Of a stretch of DNA of 64,000 nucleotides, positions 47,676 through 56,912 are shown piece by piece. Where the stretch lies: contig NZ_CP058561.1 in NCBI RefSeq assembly GCF_018141425.1, forward strand, positions 186,001 through 250,000, in the 5' to 3' direction. The notes under the pieces are model-generated. The model saw only the letters and a program-made list of their open reading frames with translations, searched no databases and was not told the origin of the DNA. Numbering within the stretch: the stretch's first letter is position 1; the number at the start of each line of letters is the position of its first letter. Origin of the DNA: Vallitalea guaymasensis (GTDB lineage Bacteria > Bacillota > Clostridia > Lachnospirales > Vallitaleaceae). Made by a program: the position numbers and the translations under genes.

Positions 47676-48977
47676 TTATTTTCTTCCTTCAGCCCATTTA
47701 TCTTTGGCATCTTTTAATAAGTCTTCCCATGATAAGTCACCTAATAAATATCCTTGTATATCAGCTCCTAATACGTCCATACCCCAACCTGTTGGATATC
47801 CCATGAATACCCATGGCATTGTTTTACCTTCGTTGCTGTATCTTAAGATATCTTTAGCAAGTGGATCACTTGGTTGAAGTTCATCTGATTCATAACCTGA
47901 AAAAGCAGGAATGAATTTGAAATCATTAATGATTCTTTTCTTACCTTCTTCAGAAGTATATAACCAGTTCAAGAAATCTTTTGCAGCAGCTACTTCAGCT
48001 TCGCTCTTAGCGCTGTTTACTGCCCAGTAGTTAGGAATTCCAACTGGAATAGAATCTTCATTAACACCTTCAAGTGGTAATGGTAATAATCCAATATTTG
48101 AAGCAAGTTCTTCATCAATACCAGCTATACTTCCATATGCCCAGTTACCTTGTTGAATAAGTGCAACTCTACCGATTGAGAACATTTCTTCAACTTGTGT
48201 AGAGTAGTCTACGCTGTTTAATGAACCTCTTGTTCCATCTGGTTGATATGCATAATCTGCTTGAAGATCAAGTAATTTCTTCCATGCATCAGCATATGGC
48301 ATTTCAATTGTCTTAGCTTCATAAGCTTCATTTACAGATTTGAACTCGTTAGCGAATTGGATATTTGCAAGATGTAATCCTGTTACCCAAGTCTCTTTTG
48401 CTGGGAATGCAAATACTGCTTTTAATTCTAATTCATCTTTCATAGAATCTAATTTTTTAACTGCTTCTTCAAGAGCTTTGAATGAAGTAATTGTTGCTGG
48501 ATCAATATCAGCTTTTTCAAAGATTGCTTTGTTGTAGATTAATCCATAACCTTCTTGGTTGAATGGTAATCCGTATACTTTACCATCAACTGTAACTGAA
48601 TCCAAAGTTCCAGCAAATGCTGCTTTAACCCATGGTTCTTGTGATAAATCTGCTAAGTTGTCTTTCCAATCATAAACATCTTGTAAACCACCAACATTAA
48701 ATATTGCAGGTTCTTTTCCCGATGCAAATCTTGATTTCAAAGCCGCACCATAATCGTCTCCGCCACCTACTGTTTCAATATTGATAGTTATATTTTCATT
48801 TTGCTTCATATATTCATCTGCAGCAGCTTCTAGAGCCTCTTTTGCTTCTACTTTAAATTGAAAAATATCAACAGTTGCTTTTTCCTTATCATCTGTCTTA
48901 GTATTTGATTTACATCCTGCTATAGCAAATACTACTACTAGTAAAATAGATATAGTTTTAAAAATCTTATTTTTCAT
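47676..48977 (-). CDS. Sugar-binding lipoprotein, CUT1 family
   Basis: Extracellular substrate-binding protein of 433 residues. Signal peptide with lipobox VFAIAGC; mature protein begins after the Cys near 21. Family 1 solute-binding features: NVGGLQDVYDWKDNLADLS and the later NYWAVNSAKSEAEVAAAKDF. ATG 48977 behind AGGGGA is chosen over longer frames that lack a signal peptide. The location next to a GH65 phosphorylase and a LacI regulator suggests a disaccharide or oligosaccharide of glucose. Confidence 0.93.
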   Translation of the reverse strand: MKNKIFKTISILLVVVFAIAGCKSNTKTDDKEKATVDIFQFKVEAKEALEAAADEYMKQNENITINIETVGGGDDYGAALKSRFASGKEPAIFNVGGLQDVYDWKDNLADLSQEPWVKAAFAGTLDSVTVDGKVYGLPFNQEGYGLIYNKAIFEKADIDPATITSFKALEEAVKKLDSMKDELELKAVFAFPAKETWVTGLHLANIQFANEFKSVNEAYEAKTIEMPYADAWKKLLDLQADYAYQPDGTRGSLNSVDYSTQVEEMFSIGRVALIQQGNWAYGSIAGIDEELASNIGLLPLPLEGVNEDSIPVGIPNYWAVNSAKSEAEVAAAKDFLNWLYTSEEGKKRIINDFKFIPAFSGYESDELQPSDPLAKDILRYSNEGKTMPWVFMGYPTGWGMDVLGADIQGYLLGDLSWEDLLKDAKDKWAEGRK

Positions 48978-49006
48978 TTCTATTTCCCCTTTTCTCTGAT
49001 TTTCTC

Positions 49007-49018
49007 GCAATCGCTTGC
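49007..49018. promoter_or_regulatory. LacI-type operator before sugar ABC operon
   Basis: GCAATCGCTTGC, a 12-bp palindrome centred on CG, 30 bases upstream of the binding-protein start. It matches the GCAAnCGnTTGC sites at 49143 and 52784. Confidence 0.75.
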
Positions 49019-49142
49019 ATTTATTGGTACTAATCATTATCTAATGGCAAAAATATGTAAATAAATTCTTTTACATAATTTTTAGATAAATCTTTTTCCT
49101 TATTATGTTAGTATAACCAATATTTGCTTGGTTATTAATAAT

Positions 49143-49154
49143 GCAACCGTTTGC
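49143..49154. promoter_or_regulatory. LacI-type operator in divergent region
   Basis: GCAACCGTTTGC lies between the sugar ABC operon and the divergent LacI gene, 175 bases before the regulator start. It could serve either gene, or loop with the site at 49007. Confidence 0.72.
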
Positions 49155-49328
49155 CTTACAATTGAAGTATATCACGTGATTTATAAATTGTCAACAAAAA
49201 AAAGAAAATTCTGCACCAGCAGTTTATTAATACTCAACAAATTGCCTAATAATATACTGTTTAGTTGATTTTAACTTTTAATTGTTATATAATGATTTTA
49301 TAATAAATCTTAAAAAGGAAGTGTATCA

Positions 49329-50327
49329 ATGTCCGTAACAATCAAAGATGTAGCTAATCGTGCAAACGTTTCCCCTTCAACTGTATCAAGAGTTATCTCC
49401 AATAACTCCAGGATCAGTGATGCAACGAAAGAACGTGTGAGAGCTGCAATGGCAGAATTAAATTATCAACCGAACTTGATAGCAAGAAGTCTTACCAACA
49501 AATCCACCAAGACCTTAGGACTTCTATTACCTGGTTCCAAAGCTGATTTGTTATTAAATCCATTCTTTGTTCAAGCAATGCGTGGTATCAGTTCTTATGC
49601 AAAAGAAAAAGGATATTATATACTTTTTACACATGCTGATAATGATGAAGACGAAGTTGAGGTTCTATCCAACCTAGTTGGTAGTCAATGGGTTGATGGA
49701 ATCATCTTGACAACTGTTAAAGATAATGATAGAAGCATCGCTTTTCTCCAATATAGGAAACACCCTTTTGTAGTTATCGGAAAGCCTGATGATGAAAAGA
49801 ATACTTATTGGGTAGATAATGATAACATAAAAGCAATGTATGATGTTGTAGACTTGTTAATCAAGAAAGGTAATAAGAACATCGGATTCATTGGTGGCTC
49901 ACACGAATTCAAAGTAACCAAATATAGATTGCTTGGTTATTTGAAAGCTTTAAAAGTCAATAATATAAAAGCAGACCTTAATCTTATATATGAAAAAGAT
50001 TATACTGAAGAAGCAGCCTACGAAGCTACCAAGGAAATGATAGATTACCAAACACCTGATGCCATAGTTACAACAGATGATCTAATTGCTTTTGGAGTGC
50101 AAAGAGCCCTATTGGAGCAAGGAATCGAAGATGTATCTTTAGTGGGTTTCAATAATACTGTCATATCTCAGTATAAAAAGCCAAGTATTTCATCCGTTGA
50201 TATCAACGCCGAAAAATTAGGCATGTTTGCTGCTAAACTTCTTATTAATCAAATAGAAAATATTCCAATGGAAACCAATAATTATATTATTGATACAAAA
50301 CTAATAGAGAGAGATTCTACAAAATAA
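49329..50327 (+). CDS. LacI family regulator of ABC/GH65 sugar genes
   Basis: Regulator of 332 residues: HTH IKDVANRANVSPSTVSRVIS at 4-23, hinge, and an effector domain with GFIGGSHEFKVTKYRLLGYL. It reads divergently from the ABC operon, with GH65 convergent on its other side. The palindrome GCAAnCGnTTGC occurs before the ABC operon, in the divergent region and before GH65, so local repression by this protein is likely. AAAGGAAG precedes the ATG. It is not close in sequence to the hexuronate LacI regulator and uses a different operator. Confidence 0.92.
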   Translation: MSVTIKDVANRANVSPSTVSRVISNNSRISDATKERVRAAMAELNYQPNLIARSLTNKSTKTLGLLLPGSKADLLLNPFFVQAMRGISSYAKEKGYYILFTHADNDEDEVEVLSNLVGSQWVDGIILTTVKDNDRSIAFLQYRKHPFVVIGKPDDEKNTYWVDNDNIKAMYDVVDLLIKKGNKNIGFIGGSHEFKVTKYRLLGYLKALKVNNIKADLNLIYEKDYTEEAAYEATKEMIDYQTPDAIVTTDDLIAFGVQRALLEQGIEDVSLVGFNNTVISQYKKPSISSVDINAEKLGMFAAKLLINQIENIPMETNNYIIDTKLIERDSTK

Positions 50328-50416
50328 AGGATATACTATATTATTAAAAGCATATTTACCTTGATTTATAAGTTCTAGGTATTAATATCTCCAATAATAT
50401 AGTACATCCTTTTTAT
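50326..50416. terminator. Bidirectional terminator between LacI gene and GH65
   Basis: AAAGGATATACTATATTATT pairs with its complement at 50393-50412 with one wobble; T-runs follow on the plus strand and A-runs precede, so both convergent genes can end here. An inner ACCT / AGGT hairpin makes it another nested structure. Confidence 0.8.
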
Positions 50417-50443
50417 TTATATAGCTATAGCAAAGTTCTAATT

Positions 50444-52747
50444 CTAATTATTCTTTATTTCTATTTTATTATTCTTAGTTGCAGTGTATTTTTGTTTAAA
50501 TACATTGATAGTAACATCATCGCCTGATATTAATTCTATTACTACAGAGTTACCCACTTTTACATTAAGAAGACTGTCTCTGAATAGAATCCTGAATGAA
50601 TATTCTTGCCATGACTTTGGTAAAAATGGTGAAAGGTATAATTCATTATCTTTAACTTTCAAACCTCCAAAACCATGTACTACAGACATCCATGTACCTG
50701 CCATACTTGTAATATGAAGTCCATCATCACTATCACAGTTGTAATTATCAAGATCCAGTCTAGCAGTTCTAAGATATAGCTCGTAAGCTTTTTTCTCATA
50801 ACCTAACTGACTAGCGATAATTGAGTAGATACAAGGTGATAATGAAGATTCATGAACTGTTCTAGGTTCATAGAAATCAAAGTTACGCTTGATAGTATCC
50901 ATATCATATCTCTCATTGAAGAAATAGATACCTTGCATAACGTCTGCTTGTTTTATGAAACAAGAACGTAATATTCTATCCCAAGACCAATTTTGATTAA
51001 TTGGCAGATTACCTTCAGGTAATTCTTTCACTAATATCTGTTCTTTATCCATATATCCATCTTGTTGAGAGAAAACTTTTTCGTCTTCAATATATGGATA
51101 GTACATTTTATCAATTATATCTTTCCACTTATCTACTTCTTGTTCTTTTAATTCTAATTTGTTCAATAGCCTGTCATAGATATCACTATATTCGCTCTTT
51201 ACATAGTCAAGAGCTTCCATTGCATATCCTAATGTCCAGCTGGCTATTGTATTAGTATACCAGTTATTGTTTACATTGTTTTCATACTCATTAGGACCTG
51301 TAACCCCTAGAATCATATATTTATCTTTAGCTTTATTATAGTTAACTCTATCAGCCCAGAAACGGCTTATCTCAACTAAAACTTCAATTCCATAATCAGC
51401 TAGGTGTTTCTTGTCTCCAGTGTAATTAACATAATTGTATATAGCGTATGCTATGGCACCATTTCTATGAATTTCTTCGAATGTTATTTCCCATTCATTA
51501 TGGCACTCTTCACCATTCATAGTAACCATAGGATATAATGCACCCTTGAAGCCTAGCTTTCTAGCATTTTCTTTTGCTTTTTCAAGATGATTATAACGAT
51601 ATATCAATAGATTCTTAGCAATTTTACTTGGTGAAGTACTTAGATAGAAAGGTATACAATATGCCTCTGTATCCCAATATGTGCTACCTCCGTATTTTTC
51701 ACCAGTGAATCCTTTTGGTCCAATATTCAATCTTTGATCTTCACCTGTATATGTCTGATTAAGATGGAATATATTAAATCTGATTCCTTGCTGTGCTTTT
51801 TTATCCCCTACTATTGTAATATCATTCTCTTCCCATTTGCTGTCCCATGTTTCTTTGTGAGCCTCAAACAAATTGTCAAATCCTGATTCATAAGCTTTAT
51901 TTACTGCACTGACAGATTTATTAACTAAGTCTTCATTATCATAGTCTCTATTAGTAACTGCTGAAATGTATTTTGTTAGAGTAATTTCATCTCCAGTTTT
52001 AGCAGATACACTTAATAGATTAGCTACATAATCTTCTTCAGAAATTAAAGTCATTTCTTTTGGCTGGATCTTATCATTTTTATTTGATAATTCATATTTC
52101 ATGGCACATGAAACACGGAAGTCCAGTTTTTTGGTTCTCATATTAAGATAACATAAATTATCTTCTGCCTTTTTATCTACTTCTTCCCAGAAGTATTCAT
52201 CATAATTAGAATCTTCATTGACTACTTTTCCATCAAGATATGGATTCAATGTTATTTCACCATCATAATTCAATGGGATAACAGTATATTTTATAGCAGC
52301 TATCTCAGATTCAGCCATACTTAAAAATCTTTTGCTGATTATTTTAGTTTTGTTATTGTTTTTATCAACAGCAACAAAACTTCTTTCTAAATAACCATGT
52401 TTCATATTTAGTATACGTTGAAAATCGATTACAGTACACTTTGCAATATCTAGTTCCAATCCATTAATTTTAACATCAATTCCAATAAAATTAATACCAT
52501 TAAGTACTTTTGCAAACCACTCTGGATAACCGTTTTTCCACCATCCTACTTTGGTTTTGTCAGGGTAATAGATACCTGCATAATAAGTACCTGAAAGACT
52601 GTCGCCTGAGTATTTTTCTTCGAAATTACCACGTATGCCCATATGGCCATTCCCAAGACTCATAGCGCTTTCAGATACCCTATTATATTCAGGTTCAAAA
52701 CCCTCTTCTATAATAAGCCAATCATCACTATTAAAATATTCTCTCAC
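50444..52747 (-). CDS. GH65 disaccharide phosphorylase (GTG start)
   Basis: 767-residue GH65 enzyme, which splits an alpha-glucoside by phosphate to beta-glucose 1-phosphate plus a sugar. The catalytic acid is the Glu near 488 in VTGPNEYENNVNNNWYTN; the phosphate-binding region is HESSLSPCIYSI. GPNEYENNV differs from the maltose-phosphorylase VDEYHPF pattern and recalls nigerose or kojibiose phosphorylases, so the substrate is uncertain. No signal peptide: it works on imported sugar. The beta-phosphoglucomutase usually paired with it is not here. GTG start behind AGGTAGGTG; a promoter and operator lie upstream. Confidence 0.9.
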   Translation of the reverse strand: MREYFNSDDWLIIEEGFEPEYNRVSESAMSLGNGHMGIRGNFEEKYSGDSLSGTYYAGIYYPDKTKVGWWKNGYPEWFAKVLNGINFIGIDVKINGLELDIAKCTVIDFQRILNMKHGYLERSFVAVDKNNNKTKIISKRFLSMAESEIAAIKYTVIPLNYDGEITLNPYLDGKVVNEDSNYDEYFWEEVDKKAEDNLCYLNMRTKKLDFRVSCAMKYELSNKNDKIQPKEMTLISEEDYVANLLSVSAKTGDEITLTKYISAVTNRDYDNEDLVNKSVSAVNKAYESGFDNLFEAHKETWDSKWEENDITIVGDKKAQQGIRFNIFHLNQTYTGEDQRLNIGPKGFTGEKYGGSTYWDTEAYCIPFYLSTSPSKIAKNLLIYRYNHLEKAKENARKLGFKGALYPMVTMNGEECHNEWEITFEEIHRNGAIAYAIYNYVNYTGDKKHLADYGIEVLVEISRFWADRVNYNKAKDKYMILGVTGPNEYENNVNNNWYTNTIASWTLGYAMEALDYVKSEYSDIYDRLLNKLELKEQEVDKWKDIIDKMYYPYIEDEKVFSQQDGYMDKEQILVKELPEGNLPINQNWSWDRILRSCFIKQADVMQGIYFFNERYDMDTIKRNFDFYEPRTVHESSLSPCIYSIIASQLGYEKKAYELYLRTARLDLDNYNCDSDDGLHITSMAGTWMSVVHGFGGLKVKDNELYLSPFLPKSWQEYSFRILFRDSLLNVKVGNSVVIELISGDDVTINVFKQKYTATKNNKIEIKNN

Positions 52748-52783
52748 GAATATTTACACCTACCTTTTCAGATTATTTTATGT

Positions 52784-52837
52784 GCAAACGGTTGCGTTGA
52801 TGATTAAAATTATATTATAGTTTAACAAATAAATCAA
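52784..52837 (-). promoter_or_regulatory. Promoter and operator for GH65 gene
   Basis: TTGATT (52832-52837) and TATAAT (52809-52814) with 17-base spacing on the minus strand; GCAAACGGTTGC (52784-52795) follows about 13 bases downstream of the -10 box, a position that would block transcription when bound. Confidence 0.72.
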
Positions 52838-52922
52838 GTATAAAATGAATTATTTTTTGCAATTAATTAATTCATTATTATAATAATTATGAAAATGTCA
52901 ACTATAATTAATTTATTAAGCC

Positions 52923-54671
52923 TTATTTTGGAAGCCTGATTGTAAAAGTTGTTCCTACTCCAATATTACTCTCAACTTCTATTTTTCCTTTATAAAGCCC
53001 TACAATATGTTTAACAATAGAAAGACCAAGACCTGTTCCTCCCATGTTTCTTGAGCGTCCCTTATCCACTCTATAGAATCTCTCAAATAATCTAGGTATA
53101 TGCTGTTCTTCAATTCCAATGCCTGTATCAGTCACTTCTATAATTATATCTTCTTCTGATTCATCACATGAAATTATGACACTACCTTTTTCAGTATATT
53201 TTATTGCATTATCCATAAGATTAATTATCAACTGCTTAATTCTATTTCTGTTGCAGTTATAAGTTACGTTTTTCTTGACTCTAATATCTATATTAATATC
53301 TTTATTTTCTAATTTTGGGTTTAGTATTTCTGTAACTTCATTTATGATTTCTCCTATATTATTATCACTGCTGTTTTTTTCATCTTCCATATTTTCTATT
53401 GCAGAAAGTGATAGTATATCTTGAATCAATAATGATAGTCTTTCTGTTTCAATATCAATTATATCCAAGAATCTAGCCGCAACTTTTTCATCTTTTATAG
53501 CTCCATTTTTAAGGGTATCAACAAAACCCCTGATTGATGTCAGTGGAGTGTTCAATTCATGGGTTACATTAGATACAAAATCGCTTCTCATGGTCTCTAA
53601 CTTCTTCATTTGTGTTATATCCCTGATTACAAGTAGAGTTCCCATGGTTTTTATACTAGCACGTTTTGGTGCAAATATGGGATTCGCATATACTCTAACA
53701 GTTTTATCTTTTTTATTACTTTTTATAATTGTTTCATCCACAATATACTCATTCTGTTCTATTGATTTTTCTAGTACATTGAAAATAGTTGTGTTACGTA
53801 TTACTTCATAGATGGATTTACCTACTATATCTTCTTGTATGTTCAGTATCTGGTTCAACTTACTGTTATATAAAAACACTTTATAATCTTCATCAACTGC
53901 AACCACACCATTAATCATACTACTTAGAACCGACTCAAATTCCCGATTCCTTTTTTCCAATTTCCACATGTTGAGGCTAAGTTTAACTGACATATCATTG
54001 AACGCTTCAGCCAACTTTCCTGTTTCATCTTTACTTCTTATATATATCTTATCATTATAGTTACCCTCTGATATTTTAATTGCTGCCTGGGTCAATTGTC
54101 CAAGGGGCTCCATAAACCTCTTAGTTACTATATAAGCAATAATCACAGCAATTACAGCACCGATTAAAATACCATACACAACATATTTAATCATATCTAT
54201 TGCTATATTCTGTATCTCAATCAAAGGCATAGATAATCTTAGAACACCTTGAAATCCTTTTATACTTATAGGCAAAGCAGTATATAAATAATAAGTCCCC
54301 AATGTATCACTATATCTGATTTTGGATGCAATCTCTCCTTTAATGGCACGAGAAACTTCATTTCTAAAGGCATGATTATCCATTATACGGTAATCTTCAT
54401 CTGAATCAGCTACAACTATACCTTCCATATCAATAAGGGTAATTCTAACTTCCGATTTGCTAGAATATCTATCAGCAAAAGCTTGAAAATCCAAGCTGTC
54501 ATTTTCTGCTTCATTAGTTAATATATCTATCAATAACTGTCCTTTGGTTTCTGTATCTTTTCTAACAGTATCTCTAAAATATTGATTACCTTTATTCCAT
54601 GAAAATAAAACAGCTATGATAATTGTCAATGAAATTATTAGTATATAAGTTGCCATTAATTTTTTTTGCAT
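52923..54671 (-). CDS. phoR: Phosphate sensor kinase PhoR
   Basis: Histidine kinase of 582 residues: TM1 at about 7-25, extracellular domain to about 160, TM2 near 165-185, HAMP, a PAS domain (about 240-350), HisKA with NVTHELNTPLTSIRGF, and HATPase ending GGTGLGLSIVKHIVGLYKGK. It lies 24 bases downstream of phoP. Role inferred from the pst-phoU-phoP context; WalK-like kinases share this layout, but position in the pst cluster decides. Signalling is likely through PstSCAB and PhoU. Confidence 0.92.
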   Translation of the reverse strand: MQKKLMATYILIISLTIIIAVLFSWNKGNQYFRDTVRKDTETKGQLLIDILTNEAENDSLDFQAFADRYSSKSEVRITLIDMEGIVVADSDEDYRIMDNHAFRNEVSRAIKGEIASKIRYSDTLGTYYLYTALPISIKGFQGVLRLSMPLIEIQNIAIDMIKYVVYGILIGAVIAVIIAYIVTKRFMEPLGQLTQAAIKISEGNYNDKIYIRSKDETGKLAEAFNDMSVKLSLNMWKLEKRNREFESVLSSMINGVVAVDEDYKVFLYNSKLNQILNIQEDIVGKSIYEVIRNTTIFNVLEKSIEQNEYIVDETIIKSNKKDKTVRVYANPIFAPKRASIKTMGTLLVIRDITQMKKLETMRSDFVSNVTHELNTPLTSIRGFVDTLKNGAIKDEKVAARFLDIIDIETERLSLLIQDILSLSAIENMEDEKNSSDNNIGEIINEVTEILNPKLENKDINIDIRVKKNVTYNCNRNRIKQLIINLMDNAIKYTEKGSVIISCDESEEDIIIEVTDTGIGIEEQHIPRLFERFYRVDKGRSRNMGGTGLGLSIVKHIVGLYKGKIEVESNIGVGTTFTIRLPK

Positions 54672-54695
54672 CCTATCACACCTTTACAATAGTCA

Positions 54696-55394
54696 CTATT
54701 TATATTTATACCCTACTCCCCTAACAGTCTTTATGTGTTCTGGATTCTTATCATCTCTTTCAATCTTTTTTCTTAGACTTCTGATATGGACATCCACTGT
54801 TCTAGTTTCACCATAATAATCGTATCCCCATATTTTATCCAATAAATATTGTCTATCGAAGACACGACCTCTATTTTTAGCTAGTATATATAATAATTCA
54901 AACTCTTTTAAAGGCAATTCCAATTGTTTGTCTCTGATAGTAACCTCATGGGTAAGCTTATTAATGGTAAGTTCTCCAATATATAATATTTCTTCTTTTT
55001 CCTCACGGTTATTCTTATTATCTTTTGTTCTCCTAAAAACAGCTTTCATCCTTGCTAGTAATTCGTGAATACCAAATGGCTTCCCTATATAATCATCTGC
55101 TCCCATTTCTAATCCGAGAACAGTATCAAATTCCTCATTTTTAGCCGTTAACATTATTACAGGGATTTCTTTGTAAGCTTCTGTACCTCTTATTTTTCTT
55201 AATACTTCCAGTCCATCTATCCCTGGTAACATTAGATCAAGTAAAATTATATCTACATGGTTATTTCTTAGTTTCCCTAGTGCTTCTTCACCAGTTTCTG
55301 ATTGAATGACCTTATAACCATTGCTTTCTAGATTATAACGCAACAATTCCAGTATATGGGTTTCGTCATCTACTATAAGAACATTTGTAGCCAC
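54696..55394 (-). CDS. phoP: Phosphate response regulator PhoP (GTG start)
   Basis: OmpR-family regulator of 232 residues. Receiver with DDE at 8-10 region, phosphoacceptor Asp in LLDLMLPGIDG and Lys in GKPFG; winged helix ending TVRGVGYKYK. GTG start, 7 bases after AGGAGG. It should bind the TTAACA-type repeats found upstream of pstS. It precedes phoR in the same unit. Confidence 0.93.
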   Translation of the reverse strand: MATNVLIVDDETHILELLRYNLESNGYKVIQSETGEEALGKLRNNHVDIILLDLMLPGIDGLEVLRKIRGTEAYKEIPVIMLTAKNEEFDTVLGLEMGADDYIGKPFGIHELLARMKAVFRRTKDNKNNREEKEEILYIGELTINKLTHEVTIRDKQLELPLKEFELLYILAKNRGRVFDRQYLLDKIWGYDYYGETRTVDVHIRSLRKKIERDDKNPEHIKTVRGVGYKYK

Positions 55395-55462
55395 TATTAC
55401 ACCTCCTATAATATATAAAAGTAGTTATTATTATATATTATATCACAAAAAAGCACTATCTT

Positions 55463-56110
55463 TTATATATGTTCTCCTGTAACAGTAAATATTATCCATT
55501 CTGCAATATTAGTAGCATGGTCTCCCATTCTTTCAAGATATTTAACTATGAAAAGGAAATCTGTACATTGTTTGACTACACTACTATTGTCAATCATGAG
55601 AAACATCAGCTCGTTAACTATTTTATCAAAATAATTATCTATTATATCGTCTCTCTTACATACACTTTTGGCAAGTTCCAAATCTTTGTTGATACAACTG
55701 TCTATAGTATCTTTAATCATTTTTTTGACTTCTTCTGCCATTTGAGGTATATGAATAAGTGGTTTGATGTACTTTTCATCTGCTAGTCTAATCGTATATT
55801 CTGATATATCAGTACAATGGTCTCCTATTCTTTCAAGATCAGTGATGATTTTGAGTACAGATGCTATATCTCTCAAGTCAGCTGCTATAGGCTGTTGGGT
55901 TGCAATCAATAATAGACATTCTTTCTCAATCCTTAATTCCATATAATCAATCTCATCGTCTTTACTGATGACTTTTTTAGCTAAAGATACATCCTGTTTC
56001 TTAAGTGCTGTAATAGCATCATCTAGTGACTGCTCTATAAGTGTACCCATCTTAATTAAATCTTTATGAAGCTCATTTATTTTCTTTTCAAAATTATATC
56101 TAATTGGCAT
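55463..56110 (-). CDS. phoU: Phosphate uptake regulator PhoU
   Basis: All-helical protein of 215 residues with two PhoU repeats, each with an E/DxxxD metal-binding signature: RIEKECLLLIATQQPIAADL, DLERIGDHCTDIS and YLERMGDHATNIAEW. It couples PstSCAB to the PhoR sensor and limits phosphate uptake. 28 bases downstream of pstB; GAGAGG precedes the ATG. Confidence 0.95.
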   Translation of the reverse strand: MPIRYNFEKKINELHKDLIKMGTLIEQSLDDAITALKKQDVSLAKKVISKDDEIDYMELRIEKECLLLIATQQPIAADLRDIASVLKIITDLERIGDHCTDISEYTIRLADEKYIKPLIHIPQMAEEVKKMIKDTIDSCINKDLELAKSVCKRDDIIDNYFDKIVNELMFLMIDNSSVVKQCTDFLFIVKYLERMGDHATNIAEWIIFTVTGEHI

Positions 56111-56138
56111 AATTTCAATCCTCTCAATATTATAATTA

Positions 56139-56897
56139 TCAACCGAATCTTCCTGTTATATATTCTTCTGTTTTACTATCCTCAGGATTACTGAATATTT
56201 TTTCAGTTTTATCATATTCTATTAATTCTCCTAGCAAAAAGAATGCTGTCTTATCAGAAATTCTAGCGGCTTGCTGCATATTATGTGTAACCATTATGAT
56301 TGAATAATCTTTCTTAAGTTCAGTTGCCAAATCCTCAATCTTCATAGTTGAGATTGGATCAAGTGCAGAAGTTGGCTCATCCATTAATAATACTTCTGGT
56401 TCTATGGCTAATGCTCTTGCGATACATATTCTTTGTTGTTGTCCTCCTGATAGACTTATTGCATTTCTCTTCAATCTATCTTTTACTTCATCCCATATTG
56501 CAGCTCTGCGTAAACTTTTTTCAACAATTTCATTAAGCTCACTCTTCTTCTTGATGCCATGAGCTCTTGGTCCATATGCAATATTATCATAAATACTCAT
56601 AGGGAATGGATTAGGTTTTTGAAATACCATTCCTACTCTTGTTCTTAATTTTATTACATCAATATCTCCATAGATATCCTCTCCATCTATTCTTATGGAA
56701 CCATCAACTTTTACTCCTTCAATTAGATCATTCATTCTATTTAGTGTTCTAAGAAATGTTGATTTACCACAACCTGATGGTCCGATCAAAGCAGTTATCT
56801 CATTTGTGTTGATGTTCATATTTATATTTTTCAATGCCTTGAAATCTCCATAAAACAAATCAAGATTTTCCACTATAAATTTAACATTATTATCCAT
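56139..56897 (-). CDS. pstB: Phosphate ABC transporter ATPase
   Basis: 252-residue ATPase of the high-affinity phosphate importer. Walker [11 protein letters not shown]-loop [12 protein letters not shown] typical of PstB, signature LSGGQQQR, Walker [13 protein letters not shown], switch His in [15 protein letters not shown] precedes the ATG; 15 bases after pstA. Confidence 0.97.
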   Translation of the reverse strand: MDNNVKFIVENLDLFYGDFKALKNINMNINTNEITALIGPSGCGKSTFLRTLNRMNDLIEGVKVDGSIRIDGEDIYGDIDVIKLRTRVGMVFQKPNPFPMSIYDNIAYGPRAHGIKKKSELNEIVEKSLRRAAIWDEVKDRLKRNAISLSGGQQQRICIARALAIEPEVLLMDEPTSALDPISTMKIEDLATELKKDYSIIMVTHNMQQAARISDKTAFFLLGELIEYDKTEKIFSNPEDSKTEEYITGRFG

Positions 56898-56912
56898 TTT
56901 TTCACCTCTATA

